In this document: positions 46,363-56,220 of the stretch, piece by piece
Numbering within the stretch: the stretch's first letter is position 1
How the letters are laid out: every line of letters begins with the position of its first letter
NCBI RefSeq assembly: GCF_030973515.1
Contig: NZ_JARGZA010000003.1
Span: 1 to 64,000, forward strand
Length of the DNA: 64,000 nt
Direction: 5' to 3'
Source of the DNA: Jannaschia maritima
GTDB taxonomy: Bacteria > Pseudomonadota > Alphaproteobacteria > Rhodobacterales > Rhodobacteraceae
Translations under genes and position numbers: made by a program
The notes under the pieces: generated by a model
The model's input: the letters and a program-made list of their open reading frames with translations, nothing else
What the model was told of the DNA's origin: nothing
The model's database searches: none

Positions 46363-47928
46363 ATGAAGATCGGCGCACCGAAGGAACGCGACGGGGAGAC
46401 CCGGGTCGCCATCACCCCCGAAAGCGCGGGCCACCTGGCCAAGCTGGGCCACGACGCGATGGTGGAGGAAGGCGCGGGCGCGTCGTCGAACTTCACCGAC
46501 GACGCCTATCGCGACGCGGGCGTGGCCGTCGTGGACCGCGACACGCTGTGGCGCGACGCCGACGTGATCGCCAAGGTCAACAAGCCAACCGACGACGAGG
46601 TCGCGCGCCTGCGCGCCGACCAGACGCTCATTTCCTTCTTCGGCCCGGCGGAGGACAACCCCCAGATGGAGGCCGCGAAGGCCACCGGCGCCACGGTGAT
46701 CGCGATGGAGATGGTGCCCCGCATCTCCCGCGCGCAGAAGATGGACGCGCTGTCGTCCATGGCCAACATCGCGGGCTACCGCGCCACGATCGAGGCCGCG
46801 AACCAGTTCGGCCGCTTCCTGACGGGCCAGGTCACCGCCGCCGGCAAGGTCCCCCCGGCCAAGGTCCTCGTCGTCGGCGCGGGCGTGGCCGGCCTGGCTG
46901 CCATCGGCACGGCCACGTCGCTCGGCGCGCAGGTCTATGCCTTCGACGTGCGCCCGGAGGTGGCCGAGCAGATCGAGAGCATGGGCGCCGAGTTCGTGTT
47001 CCTCGACTTCGACGACGCCGCCACCGACGGGGCGGAGACGGGCGGATACGCCAAACCGTCATCGCCGGAATTCCGGGAGGCCCAGCTGGCGAAGTTCCGC
47101 GAGCTGGCGCCCGAGATGGACATCGTCATCACCACCGCGCTGATCCCCGGCCGCCCCGCCCCCGTCCTTTGGACGGAGGACATGGTCCGCGCCCAGAAGC
47201 CCGGCAGTGTGATCGTGGACCTGGCCGCCGCCAACGGCGGCAACTGCGAATTGACCGAACGCGACGCGGTCGTCGAACGCCACGGCGTGAAGATCGTGGG
47301 CTACACCGACTATGCCAGCCGCATGGGCGCGCAGGCCTCGACGCTCTATGCCAACAACGTCCGCCACATGCTGGCGGATCTGACGCCGGACAAGGACGGC
47401 ACGATCCACCACGACATGGACGACGACGTCATCCGCGGCGCCACCGTCGTCCACAAGGGCGAGATCACCTGGCCGCCCCCGCCGCCGAAGGTGAAGGCCA
47501 TCGCGGCGCAGTCCAGGAAGCCCGCCCCGCCGGAGCTGACCCCCGACGAGAAGCGTGCGCGCGAGGTCGCGGCCTTCAAGGCGGAAACCAAGCGCCAGGC
47601 CATCCTGATCGGGTCGGCCGGCGCGCTCCTGCTGCTGGCGGGACTGTTCACGCCGGCCAGCTTCATGCAGCACTTCATCGTCTTCACGCTGGCCTGCTTC
47701 GTGGGCTTCCAGGTCATCTGGGGCGTGGCCCATTCGCTGCACACGCCCCTGATGGCCGTCACCAACGCCATCTCGTCGATCATCATCCTGGGCGCGCTCT
47801 TGCAGATCGGGTCTGGGTCGGTCCTCGTGATCCTCCTGGCGGCGCTCGCGGTGTTCATGGCCAGCATCAACATATTCGGCGGCTTCCTCGTGACACGGCG
47901 CATGCTCGCCATGTTCCAGAAGTCGTAA
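46363..47928 (+). CDS. pntA: NAD(P) transhydrogenase subunit alpha
   Basis: With PntB forms the proton-translocating transhydrogenase that makes NADPH from NADH. The 521-residue product combines the NAD-binding domain I ([35 protein letters not shown]-like [14 protein letters not shown] loop, [12 protein letters not shown]) with four membrane helices from about residue 405 to 515, as in E. coli PntA, rather than the split PntAA/PntAB seen in Rhodospirillum. GGGGGAG precedes the ATG. Confidence 0.96.
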   Translation: MKIGAPKERDGETRVAITPESAGHLAKLGHDAMVEEGAGASSNFTDDAYRDAGVAVVDRDTLWRDADVIAKVNKPTDDEVARLRADQTLISFFGPAEDNPQMEAAKATGATVIAMEMVPRISRAQKMDALSSMANIAGYRATIEAANQFGRFLTGQVTAAGKVPPAKVLVVGAGVAGLAAIGTATSLGAQVYAFDVRPEVAEQIESMGAEFVFLDFDDAATDGAETGGYAKPSSPEFREAQLAKFRELAPEMDIVITTALIPGRPAPVLWTEDMVRAQKPGSVIVDLAAANGGNCELTERDAVVERHGVKIVGYTDYASRMGAQASTLYANNVRHMLADLTPDKDGTIHHDMDDDVIRGATVVHKGEITWPPPPPKVKAIAAQSRKPAPPELTPDEKRAREVAAFKAETKRQAILIGSAGALLLLAGLFTPASFMQHFIVFTLACFVGFQVIWGVAHSLHTPLMAVTNAISSIIILGALLQIGSGSVLVILLAALAVFMASINIFGGFLVTRRMLAMFQKS

Positions 47929-47940
47929 GGGGCGCACGTC

Positions 47941-49458
47941 ATGGAACTCGGATTCACCAACGCCGCCTACGTCGTCGCGGGCGTCCTGTTCATCCTGTCG
48001 CTGGGCGGGCTGTCCAGCCAGGAAAGCGCCAAGCGCGCGATCTGGTACGGCATCGTCGGCATGGCCATCGCGGTCTTGGCCACCCTGATCGGCCCGGGCA
48101 GCGGGCTGTGGCCCGTGTCGCTGATCTTGATCGCGCTGGGCGGCGCGGTGGGCTACCAGCTCGCCAACCGCGTGCAGATGACGCAGATGCCCGAACTGGT
48201 CGCGGCCATGCACTCCCTCGTGGGCCTGGCCGCCGTCTTCGTGGGCATCAACGCGCATGTGGAGATCGGGCGCGTGGCCCATGCCTTCGCCGAAGCGGGC
48301 TTGCCCTTCCCCCGCGGCTACGCCCAGACGCCCGAGGTGGCCCTCGCCTCCGCCGTCGTGGCCGACACGTTCCGCGGCTTCGGCAGCGTGGTGGCTGAGA
48401 AGATCCCAGTCGAGATCACGATCCTCCAGATCGAGCTGGCACTCGGGGTCTGGATCGGCGCCATCACCTTCACCGGCTCGGTCGTCGCCTACGGCAAGCT
48501 GTCGGGCAACTCGTCGCTCCTGCCCTTCAAGATCGACACGTCCGCCAAGCAACTGCCCGGCGGACACCTGCTGAACGCGGCCGCCGCGATCCTGTCCGTG
48601 GTCTGCCTGTTCTGGTACCTGTCCACCGGCGGGGCGCTGCCCTTGATCCTGCTGACGCTCGCCGCGCTCTTCATCGGATATCACCTGATCATGGGGATCG
48701 GCGGCGCCGACATGCCCGTCGTCGTGTCCATGCTGAACAGCTATTCGGGCTGGGCGGCGGCGGCGATCGGCTTCAGCCTCGGCAACGACCTCCTGATCGT
48801 GGTGGGCGCGCTGGTGGGTTCGTCCGGCGCGATCCTGTCCTACATCATGTGCAAGGCAATGAACCGCAGCTTCGTCAGCGTCATCCTGGGCGGCTGGGGC
48901 GGCAGCACCGGCGAGCAGATGGCCATCGAGGGGGAGCAGGTCGCCATCGACGCCGACGGCGTGGCCAACGCGCTCGAGGATGCGGAACGCATCGTCATCG
49001 TCCCGGGCTACGGCATGGCGGTGGCGCAGGCGCAACAGGCCGTGGCCGAACTGGTCCGCAAGCTGCGTTCCAAGGGCAAGTCGGTCCGCTTCGCCATCCA
49101 CCCCGTCGCGGGCCGCCTGCCCGGTCACATGAACGTGCTGCTGGCCGAGGCGAAGGTGCCCTACGACATCGTGCTGGAGATGGACGAGATCAACGACGAC
49201 TTCCCCGACACCGACGTCGTCATCGTCATCGGCTCGAACGACATCGTGAACCCCGCAGCCCAGGAGGACCCCAACTCCCCCATCGCGGGCATGCCCGTGC
49301 TGGAGGTGTGGAAGGCCAAGCAGGTCTTCGTGTCCAAGCGTGGCCAGGGGACGGGATACTCGGGCATCGAGAACCCGCTCTTCTTCAAGGACAACACGCG
49401 GATGTTCTACGGCGACGCCAAGGCCAGCATCGACGCGCTGAACGCAAAGATGGGCTAG
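47941..49458 (+). CDS. pntB: NAD(P) transhydrogenase subunit beta
   Basis: The 505-residue beta subunit: membrane helices to about residue 290 followed by the NADP(H)-binding domain III with [46 protein letters not shown] and the end [14 protein letters not shown]. Begins 12 bp after pntA. Confidence 0.97.
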   Translation: MELGFTNAAYVVAGVLFILSLGGLSSQESAKRAIWYGIVGMAIAVLATLIGPGSGLWPVSLILIALGGAVGYQLANRVQMTQMPELVAAMHSLVGLAAVFVGINAHVEIGRVAHAFAEAGLPFPRGYAQTPEVALASAVVADTFRGFGSVVAEKIPVEITILQIELALGVWIGAITFTGSVVAYGKLSGNSSLLPFKIDTSAKQLPGGHLLNAAAAILSVVCLFWYLSTGGALPLILLTLAALFIGYHLIMGIGGADMPVVVSMLNSYSGWAAAAIGFSLGNDLLIVVGALVGSSGAILSYIMCKAMNRSFVSVILGGWGGSTGEQMAIEGEQVAIDADGVANALEDAERIVIVPGYGMAVAQAQQAVAELVRKLRSKGKSVRFAIHPVAGRLPGHMNVLLAEAKVPYDIVLEMDEINDDFPDTDVVIVIGSNDIVNPAAQEDPNSPIAGMPVLEVWKAKQVFVSKRGQGTGYSGIENPLFFKDNTRMFYGDAKASIDALNAKMG

Positions 49459-49564
49459 CCCCCCGCGCCGGGGTTCCGATCGACCGGGCGAACCATCGAT
49501 AGACGGGTCAGCCCTGTCACCCGGCGCCGGTCCCGGGACACGATCGAACGAAACAAGGGGCGTC

Positions 49565-49864
49565 ATGACGATATCGCCCCAGCCCTCCATCTCGGCGAGG
49601 TCCTCCGGACGGAGTTCACCGGTGAGGTCGGGCGGGGCGCCGGCCGGATCGCGCCGGCGCTGCACCTGCCGCGCACCCGGATCGAACGTCTGGCGCTCGG
49701 CGAACGGGGTGTGACGGCCGACACGGCGGCGCGCCTCGCCCGTTCGTTCGCGCACCACGCCGGAGCTCTGGATGAACCTCCAGCGCGGCTACGACGGCGG
49801 GATCGCGGCGAAGAACGAACGCCTCGCTGTCGACCGCTCCCCGATCGAACGCATCGCGGCTTGA
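49565..49864 (+). pseudogene. HigA-type antitoxin remnant with frameshifts
   Basis: Reading the frame at 49573 gives LHLGEVLRTEF, then IAPALHLPRTRIERLALGER and GVTADTAARLARSF, the helix-turn-helix of HigA antitoxins. The frame is then shifted by one extra base near 49750-49753, after which TTPELWMNLQRGYD, the HigA C-terminal hallmark, continues to a TGA at 49862. The only ATG (49565) is in yet another frame. At least two frameshifts make it a pseudogene, unless sequencing errors are present. No HigB toxin gene is seen next to it. Confidence 0.8.
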
Positions 49865-50286
49865 AGGTCCGGTCGGCGGAGTGGCATCCGCAGCCCGCGA
49901 AAGGTAGGCCTGCCGAACCTGTTGCGCGCGCGCACCGGTTATGGACGCACGAAGGATTGGATCGCGACCTGGAATGGTAAAGACGCCCCGGCCTGTCTAG
50001 GACCGGGGCGTCGCTCAAACGAACGCTTCCCGCACCGCACAACCACCAGAAAGCGTCCGGAGCCTCGGTGTCCCCGATCGTCAGGGGGCGTTCCGGTCCT
50101 CCGCGGGGCCAGTCTCGGCCGCGTTGGTGATGACATGGGTTGAACGGGTGGCGCATCGCTGCGGTTCCGCCCGCCGGCCGCATTCCCCGAAAATACCCGG
50201 ATGCAACCCCGGGGTGTACCGCCCACATGGTCCGCCGCGACCCGTGCGGCATTGCGGGACCCCACCCCCTCCCCCATAGATCGGGC
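49865..50286. other. spacer of about 420 bp without a gene
   Basis: Between the HigA remnant and the Kef-type gene. It holds one good stem (49982-50012) and a GGATGCAACCCC motif at 50199-50210 that recurs inverted after the Kef gene. Open frames here have no recognisable protein content. It may be further debris of the toxin-antitoxin locus, but I cannot see a HigB fragment. Confidence 0.5.
49982..50012. terminator. stem-loop in the spacer after the HigA remnant
   Basis: GACGCCCCGG (49982-49991) pairs perfectly with CCGGGGCGTC (50003-50012), loop 11 nt. TTT follows on the minus strand, where no gene ends nearby; it may be a terminator relic or a mobile hairpin. Confidence 0.45.
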
Positions 50287-52227
50287 ATGGAGTCCGTCCT
50301 CATCATGGCCAGCGTGTACCTGCTGGCGGCGACCGTGTGCGTTCCGCTCGCGGTGCGGTTCGGGCTGGGCAGCGTGCTGGGATACATCGTCGCGGGCATC
50401 CTGATCGGCCCCCTGACCGGCCTGGTCGGGTCGGAGGCGACGGATCTCCAGCACTTCGCCGAGTTCGGCGTCGTGATGATGCTGTTCGTGATCGGGTTGG
50501 AGCTGGACCCCAAGACCCTGTGGGACATGCGCGCCCGTCTGGTGGGGCTGGGGCTTGGACAGGTCGCGGCGACGATGGCGGCCGTCGCGGGGCTGGCCCT
50601 GCTGCTCGGGCAGTCCGTGTCCTTCGCCATCGCCGCCGGCATGATCCTGGCCCTGTCGTCCACCGCGATCGTCATGCAGACCCTGCAGGAGAAGGGGCTG
50701 ACCGCGACCCGGGGGGGGCGTTCGGCCTTCTCGGTTCTCCTGGCGCAGGACATCGCCGTGATCCCCATGCTCGCCGTCCTGCCCCTGCTGGCGATGAGTG
50801 GCGTCCGCGGCGGGGACGACGGCCATGGCGACGCGGCTCACGGCACCGAGGCGATGGGCGATGGCGCGACCGCGCAGATCACCGAAGGCGTCCGCCACTG
50901 GATCGAGACGCTGCCCGGCTGGGGCGTAGGCGCGGTCACGATCCTCGCCGTGGTCGTCGTGGTGCTGGGGGGCCACTTCCTCACCCGTCCGGTCTTCACC
51001 TTCGTCGCGCGCGCCGGCCTGCGCGAGATGAACACCGTCGTGTCGCTCCTCTTCGTCGTGGGCGTCGCGTCGCTGATGATGCTGGTCGGCCTGTCGCCGG
51101 CGCTGGGCACGTTCCTCGCCGGCGTGGTCCTCGCCAACTCCGAGTTCCGGCACGAGCTGGAAGCCGACATCGAGCCCTTCAAGGGCCTGCTGCTCGGCCT
51201 GTTCTTCATCACCGTGGGCGCGGGCATGGACTTCGACGTCATCGCCGCCGCACCCCTGCTGATGGCGGGGCTGGTGCTGGGCGTCATCGCCCTGAAGGCG
51301 GCCATCCTCTACGGTTTGGCAGTCGTCTTCCGCATCCGGTCGCGCGACCGGATCCTGTTCGCCCTGTCGCTCGCGCAGGCGGGCGAGTTCGGCTTCGTCC
51401 TCGTCTCCGTGGCGCGGGGCAACGGGGTGATCGACGGGGGCGAGGCGGCGATCTTCCTCATGGTCGTGGCGCTGACGATGATGCTGACCCCGATCCTGTT
51501 CATCCTCTACGAAGCCCTGGCCCGGCGGCAGGAGGGGACGGACGACGCCCCCCCCGACGACGAGATCGACATGCAGGCGGAGGTCATCGTCGCGGGCGTG
51601 GGCCGCTTCGGACAGGTCGTCCAGCGCCTGCTGGCGGGCGCGGGCCTGCCCTGCGTCGTCCTCGACCGCGACGTCGAGACGATCCAATTGCTGCGCGGCT
51701 TCGGCATCCGCACGTTCCTGGGCGACCCGACCCGCCCCGAGCTGCTGCAGGCCGCGGGCCTGGAGCGCGCCAAGGTGCTGGTCGTGGCGCTCGACGACAG
51801 GGTGGCGGCGGTCCGGCTGACCAAGATGGCGCGCGCCATGAACCCCGACATCCACATCGTTGCCCGGGCCTACGACCGGGTCCACGTGTACGAGCTGTTC
51901 CGCGCGGGCGCCGACGACATCGTGCGCGAGATGTTCGACAGTTCGCTGCGCGCGGGCCGCTATGTCCTGGAACGGATGGGATGGACCGAAGGGGACGCCG
52001 CCCACGCCCGCGACGCCTTCTACCATCACGACCGGGAGGTGCTGCAGGAATTGGCGAAGCTGTGGAAGCCCGGCGTGCCCCTGAAGGACAACGCCCCCTA
52101 CCGGAAGCGCGCGATGGCCTACAACAACGAGCTGGAGAACGCGCTCCTCGCCCGCTTCGGCGAGGACGAGGCCGCCGCCGCCGAGGTCAGCGACCACGCC
52201 CCCGCGCAGCGCCACGACAGGGGGTGA
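50287..52227 (+). CDS. Kef-type cation:proton antiporter (CPA2) with RCK/TrkA-N domain
   Basis: A 646-residue protein: about a dozen membrane helices in the Na+/H+ exchanger domain (residues 1-410; SSTAIVMQTLQEKGL, LLAQDIAVIPML, GLLLGLFFITVGAGMDF) and a cytoplasmic TrkA-N domain (from about 434; VIVAGVGRFGQVVQRLL, LGDPTRPELLQAAG). This architecture is that of KefB/KefC potassium efflux systems. Residues 173-198 form a Gly/Asp/His-rich loop absent from the membrane core pattern. No KefF/KefG ancillary gene is adjacent. GGCATGG start at 50287. Confidence 0.92.
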   Translation: MESVLIMASVYLLAATVCVPLAVRFGLGSVLGYIVAGILIGPLTGLVGSEATDLQHFAEFGVVMMLFVIGLELDPKTLWDMRARLVGLGLGQVAATMAAVAGLALLLGQSVSFAIAAGMILALSSTAIVMQTLQEKGLTATRGGRSAFSVLLAQDIAVIPMLAVLPLLAMSGVRGGDDGHGDAAHGTEAMGDGATAQITEGVRHWIETLPGWGVGAVTILAVVVVVLGGHFLTRPVFTFVARAGLREMNTVVSLLFVVGVASLMMLVGLSPALGTFLAGVVLANSEFRHELEADIEPFKGLLLGLFFITVGAGMDFDVIAAAPLLMAGLVLGVIALKAAILYGLAVVFRIRSRDRILFALSLAQAGEFGFVLVSVARGNGVIDGGEAAIFLMVVALTMMLTPILFILYEALARRQEGTDDAPPDDEIDMQAEVIVAGVGRFGQVVQRLLAGAGLPCVVLDRDVETIQLLRGFGIRTFLGDPTRPELLQAAGLERAKVLVVALDDRVAAVRLTKMARAMNPDIHIVARAYDRVHVYELFRAGADDIVREMFDSSLRAGRYVLERMGWTEGDAAHARDAFYHHDREVLQELAKLWKPGVPLKDNAPYRKRAMAYNNELENALLARFGEDEAAAAEVSDHAPAQRHDRG

Positions 52228-52362
52228 CGCCCCCCCCCGCGTCCGGACCGTTGCGCAGCCGGCGCTCGGGGCCGCCCGAGCGGACCACCGGACACCGCCC
52301 CGCCCCCCGATCGGAACGGCCCGGCATACCGCTACGTCGACCCGGAGTGGTGCCGCTGCGTA

Positions 52363-52395
52363 TGTACGGGGGGTGTACAGGGGGTGTACGGGGGG
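52363..52395. repeat. three tandem 11-bp units TGTACRGGGGG
   Basis: TGTACGGGGGG, TGTACAGGGGG and TGTACGGGGGG are contiguous and are followed by TGCAT. They lie in the space between the convergent Kef-type and glutamate dehydrogenase genes. The unit length equals that of the GTCTGC arrays, but the sequence differs. Confidence 0.8.
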
Positions 52396-52413
52396 TGCAT
52401 CCCCTTTGAGGGG

Positions 52414-53832
52414 CTACAACCCCTTCGCGCGATAGCTGCTGGCGATGCGGCCGATGGCCACCACGAAGGCCGCCGTCCGCAGGTCCGAGACGTCGTCTCG
52501 GGTGCGCCACACCTCCCGGATGGACTGGAACGCGGCGCGCATCGTGTCGTCCAGACCCGACCGCACCAGTTCCAGCTCGCCCGCGCCGCGCAGGTATTGC
52601 GACTTGAAATCGCTCGACAATTCCCATGGCACGTCGCGCGCGCGGGACAGCCGTTCCAGCTCGTCCACCAGCAGTTGGTGCCGCGCCTCCTCCGCCCGCC
52701 GCTGCATCCGACCGAAGCGGATATGCGACAGGTTCTTCACCCATTCGAAGTAGCTCACGGTCACACCACCGGCGTTGGCGTACATGTCCGGGATCACGAT
52801 CGTCCCCTTGTCCCGCAGGATCGCGTCCGCATCCGACGTGACCGGCCCGTTCGCCGCCTCGATGATCAGCGGGGCCTTTATGTTCGCGGCGTTGCCCGCG
52901 TGGATCACCCCCTCCAGCGCGGCGGGGATCAGGATGTCGCATTCGGCCTCCAGCAGAGCCGCGCCGTCGGGCTCGAAGGTCGCGCCGGGGAAGCCCTTGA
53001 CCCCTCCGTTCTCCTGGATGTGCAGGTGGACGGCATCAACGTCCAACCCGCCCGGGGAATGGATCGCACCGTCGCGCTCGATGATTGCCGTGATGCGGCA
53101 GCCGTCTTCGGTCTGCAGGAAATGGGCCGCATGAAATCCCACGTTTCCAAGGCCTTGCACGATGACACGCTTGCCGTCCAACGTGCCCGACAACCCGGCC
53201 TCCGCAACGTCCTCCGACGTGCGGAAGAACTCCCGCAGGGCATACTGCACGCCCCGGCCCGTGGCCTCGACCCGTCCCGCGATTCCCCCTGCATTCAGGG
53301 GCTTGCCGGTCACGCAGGCGCGCCCGTTGATGTCGGTCGTGTTCATCCGCTGGTACTGGTCGCTGATCCAGGCCATCTCGCGCTCGCCGGTGCCCATGTC
53401 GGGGGCGGGCACGTTCTGCGCCGGGTTGATCATGTCCCGCTTGATCAGCTCGTACGCGAATCGCCGCGTGATCAACTCCAGCTCATGCTCGTCCCAGGCC
53501 CGGGGATCGATGCACAGCCCCCCCTTCGAGCCGCCATAGGGAACCTCGACCAGCGCGCACTTGTAGGTCATCAGGCTCGCCAGCGCCTCGACCTCGTCCT
53601 GGTTGACCGACAGCGCGTAGCGGATGCCGCCCTTCACGGGCTCCATGTGCTCCGAATGGACGCTGCGATACCCGGTGAAGGTATGGATCGCACCCCGCAG
53701 GCGGACCCCGAAGCGGACGGTATAGGTCGCGTTGCACACGCGGATCTTCTCCTGCAGGCCGGGGCCTAGGTCCATCAGGCCCGCCGCCCGCTCGAACATC
53801 GCATCGACGGATGCACTGAATCCTGTCGCCAT
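52414..53832 (-). CDS. Glu/Leu/Phe/Val-type dehydrogenase, glutamate dehydrogenase
   Basis: A 472-residue enzyme of the hexameric GDH family. Substrate and catalytic signatures: MEPVKGGIRYA, YGGSKGGL (catalytic Lys) and PAPDMGTGEREMAW (catalytic Asp); nucleotide domain IVQGLGNVGFHAAHFL. It interconverts glutamate and 2-oxoglutarate; a longer C-terminal part (RRAEEARHQLLVDELERL) is like the alphaproteobacterial branch. GGGAGGAAACCG precedes the ATG. The stop is followed by CCCCTCAAAGGGG, a possible weak hairpin. Confidence 0.93.
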   Translation of the reverse strand: MATGFSASVDAMFERAAGLMDLGPGLQEKIRVCNATYTVRFGVRLRGAIHTFTGYRSVHSEHMEPVKGGIRYALSVNQDEVEALASLMTYKCALVEVPYGGSKGGLCIDPRAWDEHELELITRRFAYELIKRDMINPAQNVPAPDMGTGEREMAWISDQYQRMNTTDINGRACVTGKPLNAGGIAGRVEATGRGVQYALREFFRTSEDVAEAGLSGTLDGKRVIVQGLGNVGFHAAHFLQTEDGCRITAIIERDGAIHSPGGLDVDAVHLHIQENGGVKGFPGATFEPDGAALLEAECDILIPAALEGVIHAGNAANIKAPLIIEAANGPVTSDADAILRDKGTIVIPDMYANAGGVTVSYFEWVKNLSHIRFGRMQRRAEEARHQLLVDELERLSRARDVPWELSSDFKSQYLRGAGELELVRSGLDDTMRAAFQSIREVWRTRDDVSDLRTAAFVVAIGRIASSYRAKGL

Positions 53833-54010
53833 CGGTTTCCTCCCAGCGGCTTGGCGTCGTGTCGTTCCGCGAACCGATGACGCCCGATCGGCCCTGAACG
53901 TCACGCTAACGGGAACAATGGCGTTTTCCCACCGCAATCCCATCCTTCCCGGGGCCGAATGTTCCGTCACGCCGAACGGACCAGACCCCGCCGATTCGCT
54001 TGGACCCCGC

Positions 54011-55669
54011 ATGATCCCGCCCCACCCCCCGTCGCGCACGCTGTCCCGCTTCCTGCGGGCGGAGGACGGCGTGATGACCATCCTGGGCGTCATGGTGTTC
54101 CTCCTGATCCTCCTGGCGGGCGGCGTCGCGCTGGACTTCATGCGGTTCGAGGAACGCCGCGCGCACCTGCAGTACACGCTCGACCGCGGCGTCCTAGCCG
54201 CCGCCTCGCTGCGCCAAGTCGAGGATCGAGAGATCGTGATACAGAACTATCTGCGCGCCGCGGGCCTCGATCCCGATGCCGTCGTCGTGAGCGGCGAGGA
54301 GGGCGTGAACTTCCGCACGGTGCGCGGCCGCATCGACGCCCCCGTCGATACCCTGTTCCTGAACATGCTCGGCATCGACCGCCTGATCGCGCCGGCCGCG
54401 TCGGAGGCGAGCGAGCGCATCCAGAAGGTCGAGATCTCGCTCGTGCTCGACGTGTCAGGGTCGATGGGCGCGCGGTCCTCCGTGTCGGGACGGACGAAGA
54501 TGGCCGAGATGCAGGAGGCCGCGAAGGCCTTCGTCACGGAGGTCCTGACCGACCGCCGCGATCTGGTCTCGGTTTCGCTGATCCCGTACAACCATGCAGT
54601 CAACTTGGGATCGACGCTGGACGACTACTACGCTCTCGACGCGACCCATGCCTTCTCCAGCTGCGCGCGGTTCACGGCCGCGGACTACGGACGGACGGAC
54701 ATACCGACCGACCGGACCCTGCGGCGGTTGGCGCCGTTCGACCCGAACTGGCACGGGGAGAACCGGAACAGCGGCTGGTGGCGCTACTGGCATTGGTTCT
54801 CGGAGGACGGCCAGACGCCGCGCCCCGAATGCCCCATGTCCGATCAGGCCCGGATCCTCGCCTGGTCGAACGACATCGCCGCCCTCCACGATGCCATCGA
54901 CGCCCTGCGCGCCGACGGCCGCACCGCCATCGACCTCGGGATGAAGTGGGGGGTCGCCCTGCTCGACCTGTCCGCGCGCACTCGGCTGAACGCGATGGTG
55001 GAAGACGGGCACGTCGCCGAAGCGTTCCGCGACAGGCCCCACGACTATCGCCTCCAAGACGTTCTGAAGATCGTGGTGGTGATGACGGACGGCGAGAACA
55101 CGACGCGCTACGACGTGAAGGCCGACAAGCGTCCGGCCTCGTCCGGCGTCTATGCCTTCGCGGCCGACTTCCCGTCGCTGACGATACCCCAACGGCGCGC
55201 CAGGGTCATGCGCGATGCGGGCGACCTGACCTTCAGCTTGTGGGACTCGGAGGCTCGAACGTTCCGCCCCGAGAACGGAACCGCGAGCATGAGCGCCCCG
55301 GTCGGCGGGGCGAACGCCTATCAGCTGACCACCGACGAGTTGTTCGTCATCCGCGCCCAACCCTACGTCCACTCGTTCATGGCAGCCGGCATGTCCAACG
55401 CCGCCAAGTCCCGCTGGACGGGCACGAACGAGACCGTCGCCAACGACACGGGAGCGGACGCGAACCTCGCGAGCGTCTGCGCCGCCGCCCGCGGGGCGGA
55501 CGTGATCACCTTCGCCATAGGCTTCCAGGCCCCGGCCGGCGGCCGCCACGTCATGAAGACCTGCGCCAGCAGCGACGCGCACTACTACGACATCGAGGGA
55601 GACACCCCGATACTGACCGCGTTCAGCGACATCGCCCGCGTGATCAATCAATTGAAGCTGACCCAATGA
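54011..55669 (+). CDS. TadG-like pilus assembly protein with von Willebrand factor A domain
   Basis: A 552-residue protein. The N-terminal prepilin-like region is FLRAEDGVMTILGVMVFLLILLAGGVALDFMRFEERR (broken here by reading), a single helix as in TadE/TadG proteins; a VWA domain follows with the MIDAS motif at D147 (DVSGSMG), a large middle insert, and VVVMTDGENTT as the second metal motif. TadG proteins help Flp/Tad pilus function at the envelope. Its stop overlaps the next gene (ATGA). Confidence 0.88.
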   Translation: MIPPHPPSRTLSRFLRAEDGVMTILGVMVFLLILLAGGVALDFMRFEERRAHLQYTLDRGVLAAASLRQVEDREIVIQNYLRAAGLDPDAVVVSGEEGVNFRTVRGRIDAPVDTLFLNMLGIDRLIAPAASEASERIQKVEISLVLDVSGSMGARSSVSGRTKMAEMQEAAKAFVTEVLTDRRDLVSVSLIPYNHAVNLGSTLDDYYALDATHAFSSCARFTAADYGRTDIPTDRTLRRLAPFDPNWHGENRNSGWWRYWHWFSEDGQTPRPECPMSDQARILAWSNDIAALHDAIDALRADGRTAIDLGMKWGVALLDLSARTRLNAMVEDGHVAEAFRDRPHDYRLQDVLKIVVVMTDGENTTRYDVKADKRPASSGVYAFAADFPSLTIPQRRARVMRDAGDLTFSLWDSEARTFRPENGTASMSAPVGGANAYQLTTDELFVIRAQPYVHSFMAAGMSNAAKSRWTGTNETVANDTGADANLASVCAAARGADVITFAIGFQAPAGGRHVMKTCASSDAHYYDIEGDTPILTAFSDIARVINQLKLTQ

Positions 55670-56220
55670 CCCGGATCCGATCCCTCTGGTGGCGAGCGCG
55701 AGACGAGCGTGGGGCGGGTTCCGTCGAGTTCGTGATGCTGTTCCCGGTATTCATGCTGATCTTCTTCGTGGCCTTCGAATCGGCGATGCTGCTGACCCGG
55801 CAGTTGATGCTGGAACGCGCGCTGGATGTCGTCATGCGCGACGTCCGCCTGTCCACGAACGAGACGTTCCCCCTGCCCATCCTGCGCCGCGCGGTATGCG
55901 AGCGCGCGCGCATCCTGCCCGATTGCGACCGGAACCTTTCGTTGGAGTTCGTGGCCGTCAGCAAGGCCGACTATGCCGTCCCGAACACGGCCCAGCGCTG
56001 CGTGGACCGCGGCGCGGCGCTACGCCCCCTGTCCACGCGCCCGACGGTCGGCGCGGATAGCCTGATGCTGGTGCGAGCCTGCTTCTCGATCGATCCGTTC
56101 TTTCCGAACGTCGGACTGGGCCTCCGGCTGGTCTCCGGTCCGGACGGCGAGATCCGCATCGCCACCGCGTCGGCCTTCGTCCAGGAGCCGGAACTGCGGA
56201 TGACGGGAACAGGCCGATGA
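55666..56220 (+). CDS. TadE-like pilus assembly protein
   Basis: A 184-residue protein with the TadE-type N terminus: RARDERGAGSVEFVMLFPVFMLIFFVAFESAML (Glu+5-like pattern after the cleavage-type Gly-Ser), then a periplasmic domain with two Cys pairs. It overlaps both neighbours by four bases, so the three proteins are made together. Its likely partner is the TadG-like protein. Confidence 0.83.
   Translation: MTRIRSLWWRARDERGAGSVEFVMLFPVFMLIFFVAFESAMLLTRQLMLERALDVVMRDVRLSTNETFPLPILRRAVCERARILPDCDRNLSLEFVAVSKADYAVPNTAQRCVDRGAALRPLSTRPTVGADSLMLVRACFSIDPFFPNVGLGLRLVSGPDGEIRIATASAFVQEPELRMTGTGR

Noticed and set aside
47059-49758. Minus-strand open frame of about 900 codons opposite pntA-pntB
   Set aside because: Shadow frame kept open by G+C-rich third positions; composition is rich in His, Arg, Asp and Gln without any domain.
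49865-50286. HigB toxin fragment next to the HigA remnant
   Set aside because: Frames on both strands show no RelE/HigB-like motif.
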